A DNA stretch of 64,000 nt, from NCBI GenBank assembly GCA_001549895.1, contig AP014719.1, positions 2,666,001 through 2,730,000 on the forward strand, read 5' to 3'. Under the pieces are notes generated by a model. It was not told the origin of the DNA. It saw only the letters and a list, made by a program, of their open reading frames with translations, and did no database searches. Below, piece after piece: positions 37,493 through 46,965 of this stretch. This stretch comes from Arthrobacter sp. Hiyo8. GTDB lineage: Bacteria > Actinomycetota > Actinomycetes > Actinomycetales > Micrococcaceae. The first letter of the stretch is position 1. Every line of letters begins with the position of its first letter. The position numbers were made by a program, and so were the translations under genes.

Positions 37493-38705
37493 ATGCAGCA
37501 AGACGTGGAGAAAATCGTTGAGGACGTAGCACTCAAGTTGGGCCGCGGCCTCTCCTTGGAAGACCTCGACGGCGTGCTGCTCGCCTACAGCTCCAACCAG
37601 TCCCACGCCGACCGCGTGCGCGTGAATTTCCTCCTCAGCAAGCGTGTCCCGGTGGACGTCAGCGCCTGGCAGCTCTCGCACGGCATCGCAACCGCGGTGC
37701 GTCCCGTCGTCGTACCAGCCAATGAAGAACTCGGGATGGTCGGGCGGGTTTGCGTCCCGTTGCTGGTGCGCGGATTCCGTGTGGGATACCTCTGGGTCCA
37801 GCAGGACCTTGACGAGCAGACCGCGACGGCGATACTCGCCGAATTGCCCGGCGTCCGTGACGAGTTGGACCTCCTCGCGGGGTTGCTGCTCGATTCCAAC
37901 ACGGCGGAATCGGAGTTCCGGCGCCGCCGTGAGCAGGAATTCCTCGCTGCATGCCAAGGCGAGTCCAACGCGGTGGCGGCCGTGGCGGGATGGAAGGAGA
38001 TCCAAGGCAGGGACCGTGGCAGCTGGTTACCGTGCTCGATGCTGCGGACAGCGGCGGTGTCTCTGATCCGATCGCGGCGACCCTGACACACCGTTCCGCC
38101 GCACTGCAGGCCACTATCGGGGTCGATTCCGTGCTTTTCAGCGCCGGGACTGAGACGCACTCGGTCCTGTTGTTCCGCGAAACGGGCGGACGGGCAGAGC
38201 ATGCCCAGGTCCTGGTCCACTATCAGCTGGAACTCGCCAAGCGCGCCGGCCGAAAAGTGGACCGCGTCATTCTTGGCATCAGCGAGCCGTTTTCGGCTAT
38301 TCGCCAACTGGGCCGGGCGTACCGGCAGTCGAAGCTCGCGGCCCAGGCTGCCGCCGTCGATCCTCCGCTCGGCGAGCTCGTGGACAGCCGCTCGGCCGGG
38401 ATCTATCAGTTGTTCGAACGGCTACAGGCGCCCGGGGGTGGGACGATTCGGGTTCCGTGCACTTCCAGGAGATCGAGGACGCCGACCGCAACGGCGAGCT
38501 GCTGCCCGTGCTCGAACTGCTTTACGACAGCGACGGCTCCGTTCAGGATGTGGCCTCGAAGCTCCACCTGCACCGCAGCAGCATCTACAACCGACTGGCC
38601 AGGGTCCGCCAGCTTATCGGAGCGGATCCGCTGAATGGCGCCACCCGGCTCGAACTCCACGCAACGCTCAAGGCGCGCCGCTGGGCTGGCCGACCGCGGA
38701 TTTGA
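37493..38705 (+). CDS. PucR/CdaR-family transcriptional regulator of ald (two frameshifts)
   Basis: About 404 residues after repair at 38014-38015 and 38440-38442. An N-terminal sensor part ([16 protein letters not shown]...[25 protein letters not shown]) is followed by a GGDEF-like middle and a C-terminal Puc[32 protein letters not shown]. This is the architecture of AdeR/AldR-type activators of alanine dehydrogenase, and the divergent ald gene supports that. No clear Shine-Dalgarno; an in-frame ATG at 37463 is an alternative and the mRNA may be leaderless. Confidence 0.85.
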
Positions 38706-38863
38706 AGCGCAGGTACCGGAAACCGCGCTGGCCTACTTGTTGAACTGCCTCAACTGAAGGCTGCAGCGCCAGCGGTCCGGGCGGTGCTGAATCATCTGCG
38801 TCCGGGTGTTCCGGCAGCATCGTCCGTGCCACTCGACGGCAAATGCTCGATGCCCTCCCATCC

Positions 38864-39990
38864 TCACTGCAGTGCCTTGGTTGCTGCGTCCAGAATCGAC
38901 CCAAGATCGACGCCCGGTTGGGTAGGCGGTGGCGTCGGTGTGGGGCTGGCCGGGGTCCGTGGCTTCCAAGAACCTGTGGGTGCGGGAGTCGGAGACGCTG
39001 GATCCGTCGGATCCGGTGTCGGGGTTGGGCTAGCGGGTCCGGTCGGACCGGGGCTGGGAGCCGGCGCAGGCTGGGCCGGAACCGGGTGGAAGGAACAGGC
39101 GCCGGGGTGAGGCTTGGGGGCAGCGCTGACGGGAGGGCCGGAACCTGAACGGAGATCGATGGTGCAGGGACGCTCGACGGTTCGACAGCTACCGGTCCTT
39201 GCGGCGAATGCTGCGCCGGGTCCCCGGCCTGGCCGGACTTGGCGCTCGGGGTAGCTGCCGAAGGTGATCCCGCAGCGCTGGGGGAGGTGCTTGGCGTCGT
39301 GGAAGGAGCGCTGGATTGCGTGGAGTCCTGGCTGTCTGCGCTGGCAGCGTCCTGGGCACGGGATTCCTGGCCGAAGAAGGGCAACTCGAGGGCTTGTCCC
39401 AGGGAGCCGGCGGCCAACAAGATGCCTAGGGCACCTGTCACCACTGCCATTCGGTTGCTCATCGTCCGGACGGCGGCGGCCTTCTTGAGGACGGCGTGTG
39501 GTTCACGGCTGAAGGAGGAACCGGTAAGGGGCGCCGGACCGGCGCCGGCGCGGGTTGCCGCGGGAAGTGCCGTTGTGGCTGCGTTCTCGGTTTTGGCCGA
39601 CTCTGCTGTCGCGCGAGCCAAGGTCGCAGCAGACACCGTCGGTATGGCCGCAGTGGCCGGCTCAGCTGTCGCAGGAGCCGCGGTCTCGGCAGCGACAGTC
39701 GGTATGGCCGCGGTGGCAGGTTCTGCCGCCGCAGCAGGCACTGTTTGAATGGCCGCAGTTTCGCTGGCTTCGGAGGCCCGCTTCCGTTCGGCTGCGCGGG
39801 CGGCCGCGCGCGTGGTGGGTGCCGCCGTCGTCGGTGTTGCCGTGGGGGTGGGCGCCGCCGTCGAACTCAAAGGTTCGGAAGCCGGCGCAGCGATGAACGG
39901 TTCGCTGTCTGTGGCCCGACGACGTCCGGTTGGTTTGGTGCTCTCGCCCGCCACTTGGGCACGGCGAGGCTGATCCATGGTTGGGGACAT
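38864..39990 (-). CDS. Single-pass membrane protein with Ala/Thr repeats and Pro/Ser-rich outer tail (frameshifted)
   Basis: 375 residues after restoring one base at 39084-39086; the repaired tail carries PTPTP repeats and ends GSILDAATKALQ at 38864. The cytoplasmic N-terminal 170 residues are low-complexity Ala/Thr/Glu with three near-copies of PATAAIPTV; one membrane helix MAVVTGALGILLAAGSLGQAL follows KKAAAVRTMSNR; the outer domain is entirely Ser/Pro/Ala-rich. No catalytic motif. It may anchor in or span the cell wall. A similar plan (disordered, one helix, Pro-rich) is seen in the anti-sigma candidate at 35110. Confidence 0.55.
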
Positions 39991-40130
39991 GGTGATTGCC
40001 TCTCAACGCCTTCGAGGTTAGCTGTCGGGTTCGGACGAGGCCGTCCGGCCGCGCGTGGCGGCTTCACCCCAAGGGCCTGAAGTGGGCCCGGAGACTCTGG
40101 GTCCCCCGTCTCTGCCGTGGGTCTGGCGGA

Positions 40131-40166
40131 TTCCGGGTTGCGGCAGAGCTCGGCGTCAACCCGGAA
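40131..40166 (-). terminator. Hairpin after the flavin monooxygenase gene
   Basis: Ten-base arms TTCCGGGTTG / CAACCCGGAA with a 16-base loop, 57 bases beyond the monooxygenase stop and upstream of the membrane-protein gene. Confidence 0.5.
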
Positions 40167-40222
40167 GCGGCCCGGTTGGGGACTGGGTCGCCCCTCGACG
40201 TTACAACAGCCGGCATGCAATG

Positions 40223-41316
40223 TCACATTTGAATAACGGGCGCGGTGACCCGTTTTTGCCCGGCCTGGCCGGCGATGAGTCCCGCGACGTGTTCGGCGTC
40301 GCGGCCGACCCCGCCCACGAGGCCGGAGGTCAACCCGTATTGGAAGGGCATGCCCACAAAGAACAGTCCTGGGAGTTGTTCCACGGCGCCCCGGAGGGTG
40401 AGCGGCCAGCCGTCCTCATCCGTGGGAAGTCCTTGGATCCAGCCAAAGTCCGGTTGGTAACCAGTAGCCCAGATGACCGTGGACACCGGTATCGCGTGAC
40501 CTTCATCGGTCAGGGGTTGGCCATCGCGCGTGCCCTTCAGGCGTGGTAGGCGGGTGACTCCCGCGGCGTCGAGCTCCCGCGTTGAGGTCCGGATCAGTGG
40601 CGCGCCGTGCTGGGTGAACCCGAGCGCGACCTTGCGGCCGATAGGGGTGGATCTGTTCAGCACCTTGTGGATGAAGAGCCACCAAAGCCCGCCGGCGTAT
40701 CGCGTCACGGGGCCCGGAATGTGGAACGGAGGGTTTCCTGCGATGTAGGTGCGGTGCGTGGGTGCGAGCTCCAGGGCGATTTCGACGCCGGAGGTGCCGG
40801 AGCCGACCACCAGGACATCTCCGGGCGGAATTGAGTCCGGGTTGGAGTATTCCGCTCCGTGCAGTTGGTGGATGCCTGGATCGAGATCCCTGGCGAACGC
40901 CGGGACCCGTGGCTGTGTATTCGGGCCCGTGGCAACAACAACGTTTCTCGCCAGGATCGACCCGGCGATCGACTGCACCGGAACCGGCCGTCCTCCCGCT
41001 CGATGCCGACGACGCGGGCGCCATGGCGTACCGGGAGTTCCCAGTTCGTGGCGTAATTCTCGAGGTATTCGGCCATGGCGTCTTTGCCGGGAAAGGTCCC
41101 CCGGGCGGCTGGAAATGGCAGGCCGGGAAGGGAATCGTGCTGCGCCGGGGTGAAGAGGCGCAAGGAATCCCATCGGCTCCGCCACACGTCGCCGACGCGG
41201 GCCTGCGAGTCCAGGATGAGGAAATCTTGCAGGTGTTTCTTCAGGTGGTATCCGGTGGCGAGCCCCGCCTGCCCTGCGCCCACAATTACCGTGTTCACTG
41301 CCTCATTGCTGTCCAT
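40223..41316 (-). CDS. Flavin-containing monooxygenase / CzcO-like flavoprotein (frameshifted)
   Basis: 364 residues after restoring one base at 40980-40981. FAD-binding GxGxxG is VIVGAGQAGLATGYHLKK at the N-terminus; the NAD(P)-binding motif is VLVVGSGTSGVEIALEL around residue 165; VIWATGYQPDF is the conserved late motif of FMO/CzcO proteins. Likely an NADPH-dependent oxygenase or oxidoreductase for a hydrophobic substrate. It is divergent from a TetR gene and shares with it a perfect 33-bp inverted repeat, so TetR repression is expected. Confidence 0.85.
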
Positions 41317-41347
41317 CGCGAAGCCTCCTGAGGTGTCCGAGGTGATT

Positions 41348-41380
41348 AGAATAGCATTCCAGTCACTGGAATGCTATTCT
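41348..41380. promoter_or_regulatory. 33-bp perfect operator between monooxygenase and TetR genes
   Basis: Sixteen-base arms AGAATAGCATTCCAGT and exact complement around a single C. It ends six bases before the TetR GTG and lies 31 bases before the monooxygenase ATG, so bound repressor would block both promoters. Confidence 0.85.
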
Positions 41381-41386
41381 TTTTTC

Positions 41387-42004
41387 GTGGAAATCCGGCA
41401 CAATGACAGGCGCTTAGCTCAAGCTGTCGCAACCAAAGCTGCCGTGGTGGAGGCCGCCCGTCAGCTGTTTCTGAGCAAAGGGTATGTGGCCACCACTATC
41501 GGGGCCGTTGCGAGCAAGCAGGTGTGGCCGTCCAGACCATCTACAACTCCGTGGGCAACAAGGCTGCGCTGCTCTCGGCCGTGGTTGACGCGACGGCGGC
41601 GGGTCCGGATGCTCCCCGTTCCGTGCCGGAGACCATGCGCGAGCGGACTGCCGCAGCCGCCGACGCCGGAGCGGTCCTGGCGCTGTTGGCCGACTGGTTT
41701 GCCGAGGTGAATCCGCGGAGCACCCAATTGTTCACCGTCATGCGGCAGGCCTCCGCTGTCGACGCCGAAGCCGCAAAAGTGGAGCGGGACCGGCCGAAAC
41801 CCGGCTACGGAACTATGCGGAAGCTGCGGCCGCGCTCAGGCGGCGCGGGCACTGAGCTCCGGCATGAGCGACGAGCAAGCCGCTGCCGTGATCTGGTCGG
41901 TGGGTCATCCGGACACCTACCGGTCACTCGTGCTGGACTTCGCCTGGGGATTGGACCGCTACCGGGATTGGGTCCACGCTGCGCTCAAGGCGGCCCTCGC
42001 GTAG
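41387..42004 (+). CDS. TetR-family regulator (three frameshifts)
   Basis: 206 residues after adding a G at 41518, 41792-41793 and 41847-41849. The HTH is AAVVEAARQLFLSKGYVATTIGAVASKAGVAVQTIYNSVGNK in the repaired frame, the recognition helix being VAVQTIYNSV. GTG start directly after the 33-bp operator, with little room for a Shine-Dalgarno, so translation may be near-leaderless. C-terminus VIWSVGHPDTYRSLVLDF is the usual TetR ligand-domain end. Presumed autoregulated repressor of the divergent monooxygenase. Confidence 0.82.
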
Positions 42005-42009
42005 CTTTT

Positions 42010-42405
42010 CTACTTGTTGCTTTCCTCTTCCGCCGCGGCCGTCTTCTTCTGGGTTTCCAGCCACGTCATGATGTCCGCGAGCCTGATGCGCCGATGCGTG
42101 CCGCGGTATTCCACCGGGATTTCGCCACGGTCAGTCATGTTCCGCAGGTAGGTGTGCGAGATTCCCGCGAGTTCGGCCGCCCTCGACGTCGTGAGCATTT
42201 CCTCGACGCTGCTCACCGTCACAGCTTCACCTCGGCCCAGCCTGCCAAGGAGGTCGACGACGGCGTCCCTCGCCTCATCCGGCAGCCGGTGGACCGTGCC
42301 ATCCACGAAGACGGTGATGTCGTTGCTGTCCTGGAGTGAGCGCGCCAGGTTACGGGCGTCGTCCGCGGGCAAGCCAGGCGTCACGCGGGGAGCTATCAAT
42401 GCCAT
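42010..42405 (-). CDS. Excisionase-type HTH protein, antitoxin-like
   Basis: 131 residues, intact. The C-terminal HTH_17 domain MLTTSRAAELAGISHTYLRNMTDRGEIPVEYRGTHRRIRLADIMTWLE binds DNA; the N-terminal half has DITVFVDGTVHRLPDEARDAVVDLLGRL. This two-part layout is the one I associate with antitoxins that precede PIN-domain toxins. No toxin gene follows: the next gene downstream (to the left) is the convergent TetR gene, 5 bases away. It is either an orphan antitoxin or a stand-alone regulator. Confidence 0.7.
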   Translation of the reverse strand: MALIAPRVTPGLPADDARNLARSLQDSNDITVFVDGTVHRLPDEARDAVVDLLGRLGRGEAVTVSSVEEMLTTSRAAELAGISHTYLRNMTDRGEIPVEYRGTHRRIRLADIMTWLETQKKTAAAEEESNK

Positions 42406-42465
42406 GGCAGAAGCCTAGTCGCGCTCAAGGCTGTGCGGTTACGCCGCCGTGTTAGATTCACGCCT

Positions 42466-43240
42466 ATGGTCAACTACCCGCCAATCCGGATCCCGCGCTC
42501 GCCGTGGCCGCGGCAATCGATCTACTGGTGCGGCAAGGCTATGACGCGACCTCCGTGGACGACCTTGCCGATGCCGCAGGGATCAGCCGGAGCACGTTTT
42601 TCCGCAAGTTCGGCTCCAAAGAGGACATTGTTTTCGCTGATCACGACCGTATTCTGGCGCGGGTCCAGGACCTCCTTGCGCGGACGACGGCGGATCCGTT
42701 GCGTGCCGTCGTGGATGCCGCGCTCTTGGTTTTTGGCCACCATGTGGGCAACTGGAGAACCTCCCTCGCCCGCTACGAGCTTCTGCATCAAGTGCCGGCC
42801 TTCGTGATCGTGAACTTGTCATGACGCATCGCTATCAACGGGCTTTCCGGAATCATCTTCTTTCCGCGTTGCCCGAGGGCGAAAGCCGCGAGGTCACGGC
42901 CGTGGCCTTTGCCGCTTCGGTGGTTGCTGTGCACAACAGCGTCCTGCGCCAATGGCTGCGGGCGGTTTCTGCTGGCGAACGCGAGGCGGATGCGGAGCGC
43001 GTCACGGGCGCGGAGCGCGATGTGCGGGAAGCTGAAGCCGAAGAGCTGGCCGCGCGGCTCGGGCGTGAATTGGGCGCGTTGGCGGACACTTTCGCCCATG
43101 TTTCAACCGGCGAGGCGGGTAGCGACGCAGCCGGTGCCGCGTCCGCGCCAGGCGGCCGGCCCGTCGTCGTGGTTGCCGTCCTGGATCCGGCAGCGGGTAC
43201 GGAACGGATCCTTCAAGCGGTTCGGGACGCCCTGGCTTAG
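42466..43240 (+). CDS. TetR-family regulator (two frameshifts)
   Basis: 258 residues after repairs at 42477-42479 and 42803. The HTH reads YDATSVDDLADAAGISRSTFFRKFGSKEDIVF. The long C-terminal part contains VVAVHNSVLRQWLRAVSAG and an unusual charged helix (RDVREAEAEELAARLGRELG) and ends with a VVVVAVLDPAAGTERILQAV segment. It is codirectional with the acyl-CoA dehydrogenase that follows by about 100 bases and is its probable regulator. Confidence 0.8.
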
Positions 43241-43343
43241 TTCGATCCAGCAGAATCCATGGTGGAACTGAGTTCCTTGACATGAAACTGAGTGTCAGCG
43301 CATGCTGGGAGTCGTAGATCGCAACCCCGAGCGAGGATCCCCC

Positions 43344-44608
43344 ATGACGACGATGTCCAACAGCGCTTCCGAGGAACTGGATGCCATATTCCCGGTCGGC
43401 GCAGCTTTTCCGGCTGGCACCATGGAGCCCGAGTATGTCCTGAACGAATCCCTGGACCCGGACCCGGCCTCCGTCTTCAAGGACGTTAGCCGCGAAGACC
43501 GCGCCTACTGGGACCGCGCGCGGACCTTTGTCCAGGACGACGTGCTCCCGGTCATCGCGGGGTACTGGGAGCGCGCGGAGTATCCGCTCCATCTGGTGAA
43601 GCGCCTGGGTGAACTTGATCTGCTGCGCGACGGAATCAACGTCGACGGGTTCCCGGCCATGAGCAAAACCGCCGCCGGACTGGTCACCATGGAACTGAGC
43701 CGCGGGGACGGCTCCATCGGCACAGTCGTCGCAGTCCAGGGCGGCTTGGCTTTGCGGTCCGTGGCGGAATGCGGTTCCCCAGAGCAGCAGGACCGTTGGC
43801 TTCCCGCGCTTTCCCGGGCCGAGGAATATGGCGCTTTCGCCTTGACCGAGCCCGCGCACGGTTCCGATTCGGTGGGACTCGAGACGACTGCGACCGCCGT
43901 CGACGGCGGCTATGTGCTCAACGGTGAAAAGAAATGGATCGGCAACGGCTCGATCGGCGGGCTGACCGTCGTCTGGGCCCGTGGCGACGACGGGCAGGTT
44001 CACGGATACCTCGTCCCCCAGGATTCCCCGGGTACTCCGCCACGACCATTGAAGGCAAGCTGTCACTCAGGGCAATCTGGCAGGCACACATCCGCCTTGA
44101 GGATGTCTTCGTCCCGGCGGAAAACGCGCTCCCGGGTGCCCGGAGTTTCAAGGACACAGCCCGGGTGCTCTTGGCGACCCGGCTGGGAGTGGCCTGGTCC
44201 GCCGTCGGGCACGCCACTGCCTGTTACGAAACCGCGGTGCAGTACGCGGCCCAACGCCGGCAGTTCGGCCGCCCACTGGCCGCTTCGCAGATTGTGCAGG
44301 AGCGACTTGCCCGGATGCATTCGGAGCTCGCCACCATGCAGCTCATGGTCATGCAGATGACCAAGCTGGACGATGAGGGCGTGCTGACTCCCGCGCAGGC
44401 GGCGCTCGCGAAGTTCACCTGCACCCGCACTGCCCGCAGCATCGCCTCGAACGCCCGCGACCTGCTCGGTGGCAACGGGATCTTGTTGGCCAACCGCGTG
44501 GCCCGGCACTTCGCCGACATAGAGGGAATCCATACCTATGAAGGCACAGAGACTGTCCAAGCGTTGATCATCGGACGCTCGATCACGGGCATCTCCGCCT
44601 TCGCCTAA
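43344..44608 (+). CDS. Acyl-CoA dehydrogenase, glutaryl-CoA dehydrogenase-like (frameshifted)
   Basis: 421 residues after restoring one G at 44030-44032. FALTEPAHGSDSVGLET is the flavin-contact motif, GYVLNGEKKWIGNGS the family marker, RRQFGRPLAASQIVQERLA the helical domain, and HTYEGTETVQALIIGRSITGISAF carries the catalytic glutamate as in GcdH. It would oxidise glutaryl-CoA or a short acyl-CoA using ETF. ATG 43344 with GAGGATCC upstream; an in-frame ATG at 43302 is an alternative. The gene ends 33 bases before array B. Confidence 0.87.
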
Positions 44609-44640
44609 AACGGTATCCCCCGCCCCGGCGCGGCCCCCAG

Positions 44641-44833
44641 ACGCTCGCTCAGATATGAGCCCAAAATCCCGGACGCTCGCTCAGATATGAGCGCAATCGA
44701 CGTAACGCTCGCTCGCCAATCAACGGTGAGCGAGCGTCTGGCGGGAGGCCACCATATGTGAGCGAGCGTTTGACCGGAGGCCACCATATGTGAGCGAGCG
44801 TCTGGCGGGAGGCCACCATATGTGAGCGAGCGT
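44641..44833. repeat. 32-bp periodic GAGCGAGCGT array B
   Basis: Seven exact cores: ACGCTCGCTC at 44641, 44673 and 44705, then GAGCGAGCGT at 44728, 44760, 44792 and 44824. Each interval within an orientation is exactly 32 bases. The right half repeats a nearly identical 32-base unit (core, then CTGGCGGGAGGCCACCATATGT variants); the left half has AGATATG after the core. It fills the junction between the convergent acyl-CoA dehydrogenase and ptsH genes. Confidence 0.95.
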
Positions 44834-44847
44834 CGGGTGGGAGGTGC

Positions 44848-45126
44848 CTACTCCGCGTCGAGGTCCGTTTCCAACAGTGTCACCAGGGAATCGAGGGCAG
44901 CGTCGGCGCCGTCGCCCTCGGCCCGAAGCACCACGACGTCGCCCTTCGCCGCCCCAAGCGTCATGAGCGAAAGGATGCTGGCGGCGTCGAGCGCGTCGTC
45001 GGCAGGCGAACCGGCCATCGCGATGGTCACTTCGACCGGGGATTCCCCCGCGGCTTCGGCGAAGATCGCCGCCGGACGGGCGTGCAGTCCGGAGCGGCTG
45101 GCGATGGTGGCGGTGCGTTCGGGCAT
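44848..45126 (-). CDS. ptsH: PTS phosphocarrier protein HPr
   Basis: 92 residues, intact. The phosphorylated histidine is His15 in SRSGLHARPAA; the regulatory-serine segment is AASILSLMTLGAAKGD. It passes phosphate from enzyme I to sugar-specific EII proteins such as the mannitol permease encoded nearby. AAGGAGAAACC precedes the ATG. It follows ptsI by 39 bases on the same strand, the reverse of the ptsH-ptsI order in many bacteria. Its stop is 15 bases from array B. Confidence 0.95.
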   Translation of the reverse strand: MPERTATIASRSGLHARPAAIFAEAAGESPVEVTIAMAGSPADDALDAASILSLMTLGAAKGDVVVLRAEGDGADAALDSLVTLLETDLDAE

Positions 45127-45165
45127 GGTTTCTCCTTGTGTTCAGGTGGGGCAGTACAGCCGGGC

Positions 45166-46848
45166 TCAGAGCCCGAGTTCTTCGAGGATCGGCAGTTTGG
45201 CGCGGACCCAGGCTTTCGCGTCAAGCGCATCGGGTGCGCTGAGCGCCAGCCGGCCAGCTCTTGCGCTTGTTCCAGCGTCACCGTTTTGAGCACGGTTCCG
45301 ACGGCGGCCAGCGAGCGGGCGGTCATGGACAGTGTGGACACGCCCAAGCCAACGAGCACGACGGCGAGGGCCGGGTCCGCGGCAGCCTCACCGCAGACAC
45401 CAACCGGCTTGCCGTGGCCCTCTTCCGCCGAGCCGCCACCGTCAGCTGAACGAGGCGCAGGACGGCGGGCTGCCACGGGTGTTGAGTTCGGCGAGGGGCC
45501 GAGTTGCCGGTCGGCGGCCATGGCGTACTGGGTGAGGTCGTTGGTGCCGAGGGACGCGAAGCCCACGTGTCGGAGGACCGACGCCGAGGTCAATGCCGCG
45601 GAGGGAACTTCCACCATCACGCCGGGCGTCTTGATTCCCGCGGCATCGCACATCGACGCGAAATGGGCGGCCTCGGCCGCAGTCGAGATCATGGGTGCCA
45701 TGACCCACACCTCAGCTTCTGTTTCGTCGGCCGCTATGGCGATGGCCTCGAGCTGGCGGTCCAAAACACCGGGTGTCGTGAAGTCGGTGCGGTAGCCGCG
45801 CACGCCGAGGGCCGGGTTGGGCTCGGTGGCGTCGGTGAGGAAGGGAAGGGCTTGTCAGCGCCGGCGTCGAGGGTACGGAGCACTACTTTCTTGCCCGGGA
45901 AGGCGTCGAACACGCCCCTGTACGCGGCGGCCTGTTCCAGCACGGTCGGTTCGGTGTCGCGTTCCAGGAAGCAGAATTCGGTGCGGAAAAGGCCCACGCC
46001 CTGCGCGCCAAGCGCGGCGGCCGCGGCAGCGTCCTTGGCGCCGCCGACGTTGGCGAGGAGGGGCACCAAGTGGCCGTCCGCCGTCGTGCCGTTTCCGTCA
46101 AAAACCGCCAGGGTGGCCGCATTTTCGACCCACGCGAGGGCGGCCGCGCGCTGCTCTTCGGTGGGCTCGAGGGAGAGTGAGCCGGCTGCGCCGTCCACAA
46201 AGACTTCTGCGCCGTCAGGAATTTCGTCTACTCCGCGGGCCGCGACGACCGCGGGCAGGCCGAGCGAGCGAGCGATGATCGCCGTGTGGGACTGCGGTCC
46301 GCCGCCCGAGGTGACCAGTGCTGTCACGACGGCGGGGTCCAGCGTTGCGGTGTCGGCGGGAGCGAGGTCTTCGGCCACGAGGATGAACGGAGTGTCCGAC
46401 GCCGGGATCCCCGGGGCGGGGACTCCGCGAAGTTCGGCGACGATCCGCGCGCGGACGTCCAGGACGTCGGTGGCGCGCTCGGCCATGTATCCGCCCAGGT
46501 TGTGCAGCATTTCGGACACGGAGGCGCCGGCTTCCCAGATGGCGCGTTCGGCGGAGCTGCCGTTGTTGTTGATGAGCTTGGTGGCCGATTTCAGGAGCAT
46601 GGTGTCCTTGGCCATGAGCGCGGTGGCTTCCAGCACGGCCTTACCGTCGCCGCTGGCCTTGTCCGCGCGTGCTTTGAGTTCGTCGTGGACCGACTGTGCC
46701 GCCGCTTTGAGGCCCGCGACGGCGTCTTCCGCGGTGGTGGATGCCGCTAGCTTCTCGCCCGACGGCGGTTCGCTGACTGGTTTGGGCATCTGACGGATAG
46801 TGCCAATGACGCGGCCGGGCTAACGCCTACTCCTTGGAAATTCTGCAC
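45166..46848 (-). CDS. ptsI: PTS enzyme I, phosphoenolpyruvate-protein phosphotransferase (six frameshifts)
   Basis: 562 residues after repair. The true start is GTG 46848 (AGAGGA upstream): MQNFQGVGVSPGRVIG continues into MPKPVSEPP once a C is restored at 46817-46819. The phosphorylated histidine lies in SGGGPQSHTAIIARSLGLPA, near residue 186; GVGLFRTEFCFLERD, PMISTAAEA, FASLGTNDLTQY and PVGVCGE mark the PEP-binding barrel. Other repairs fall at 45848-45850, three within 45430-45495, and 45248; the end then reads PILEELGL at 45166. It is upstream of ptsH and divergent from the TetR-mtl genes. Confidence 0.93.
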
Positions 46849-46932
46849 TGAAATCCTCTGTTCCTGCTCTCGGATCGGACCCACCGGCTGCGGCGCCTCG
46901 AGGTCCGAAAAAATCTCCTGTGACTCACTTCA

Positions 46933-46947
46933 TATAGCGTTGCTATA
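46933..46947. promoter_or_regulatory. Candidate operator between ptsI and TetR-mtl
   Basis: Inverted repeat TATAGC-GTT-GCTATA, 18 bases before the TetR ATG and in the 117-base divergent spacer. A looser GCTAG/TAGCGGCTA follows. It could overlap a -10 box and serve as the operator of the adjacent TetR protein. Confidence 0.6.
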
Positions 46948-46965
46948 GGTGCTAGGGTAGCGGCT

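Noticed and set aside
42010..42405. Phage excisionase marking an integrated element
   Set aside because: Only the HTH resembles excisionase; there is no integrase or tRNA, and the N-terminal half fits antitoxin-like proteins.
44641..44833. CRISPR array
   Set aside because: The regular 32-bp period looks CRISPR-like, but the conserved core is only 10-17 bases, the intervening sequence is itself partly conserved, the orientation flips mid-array, and no cas genes are present.
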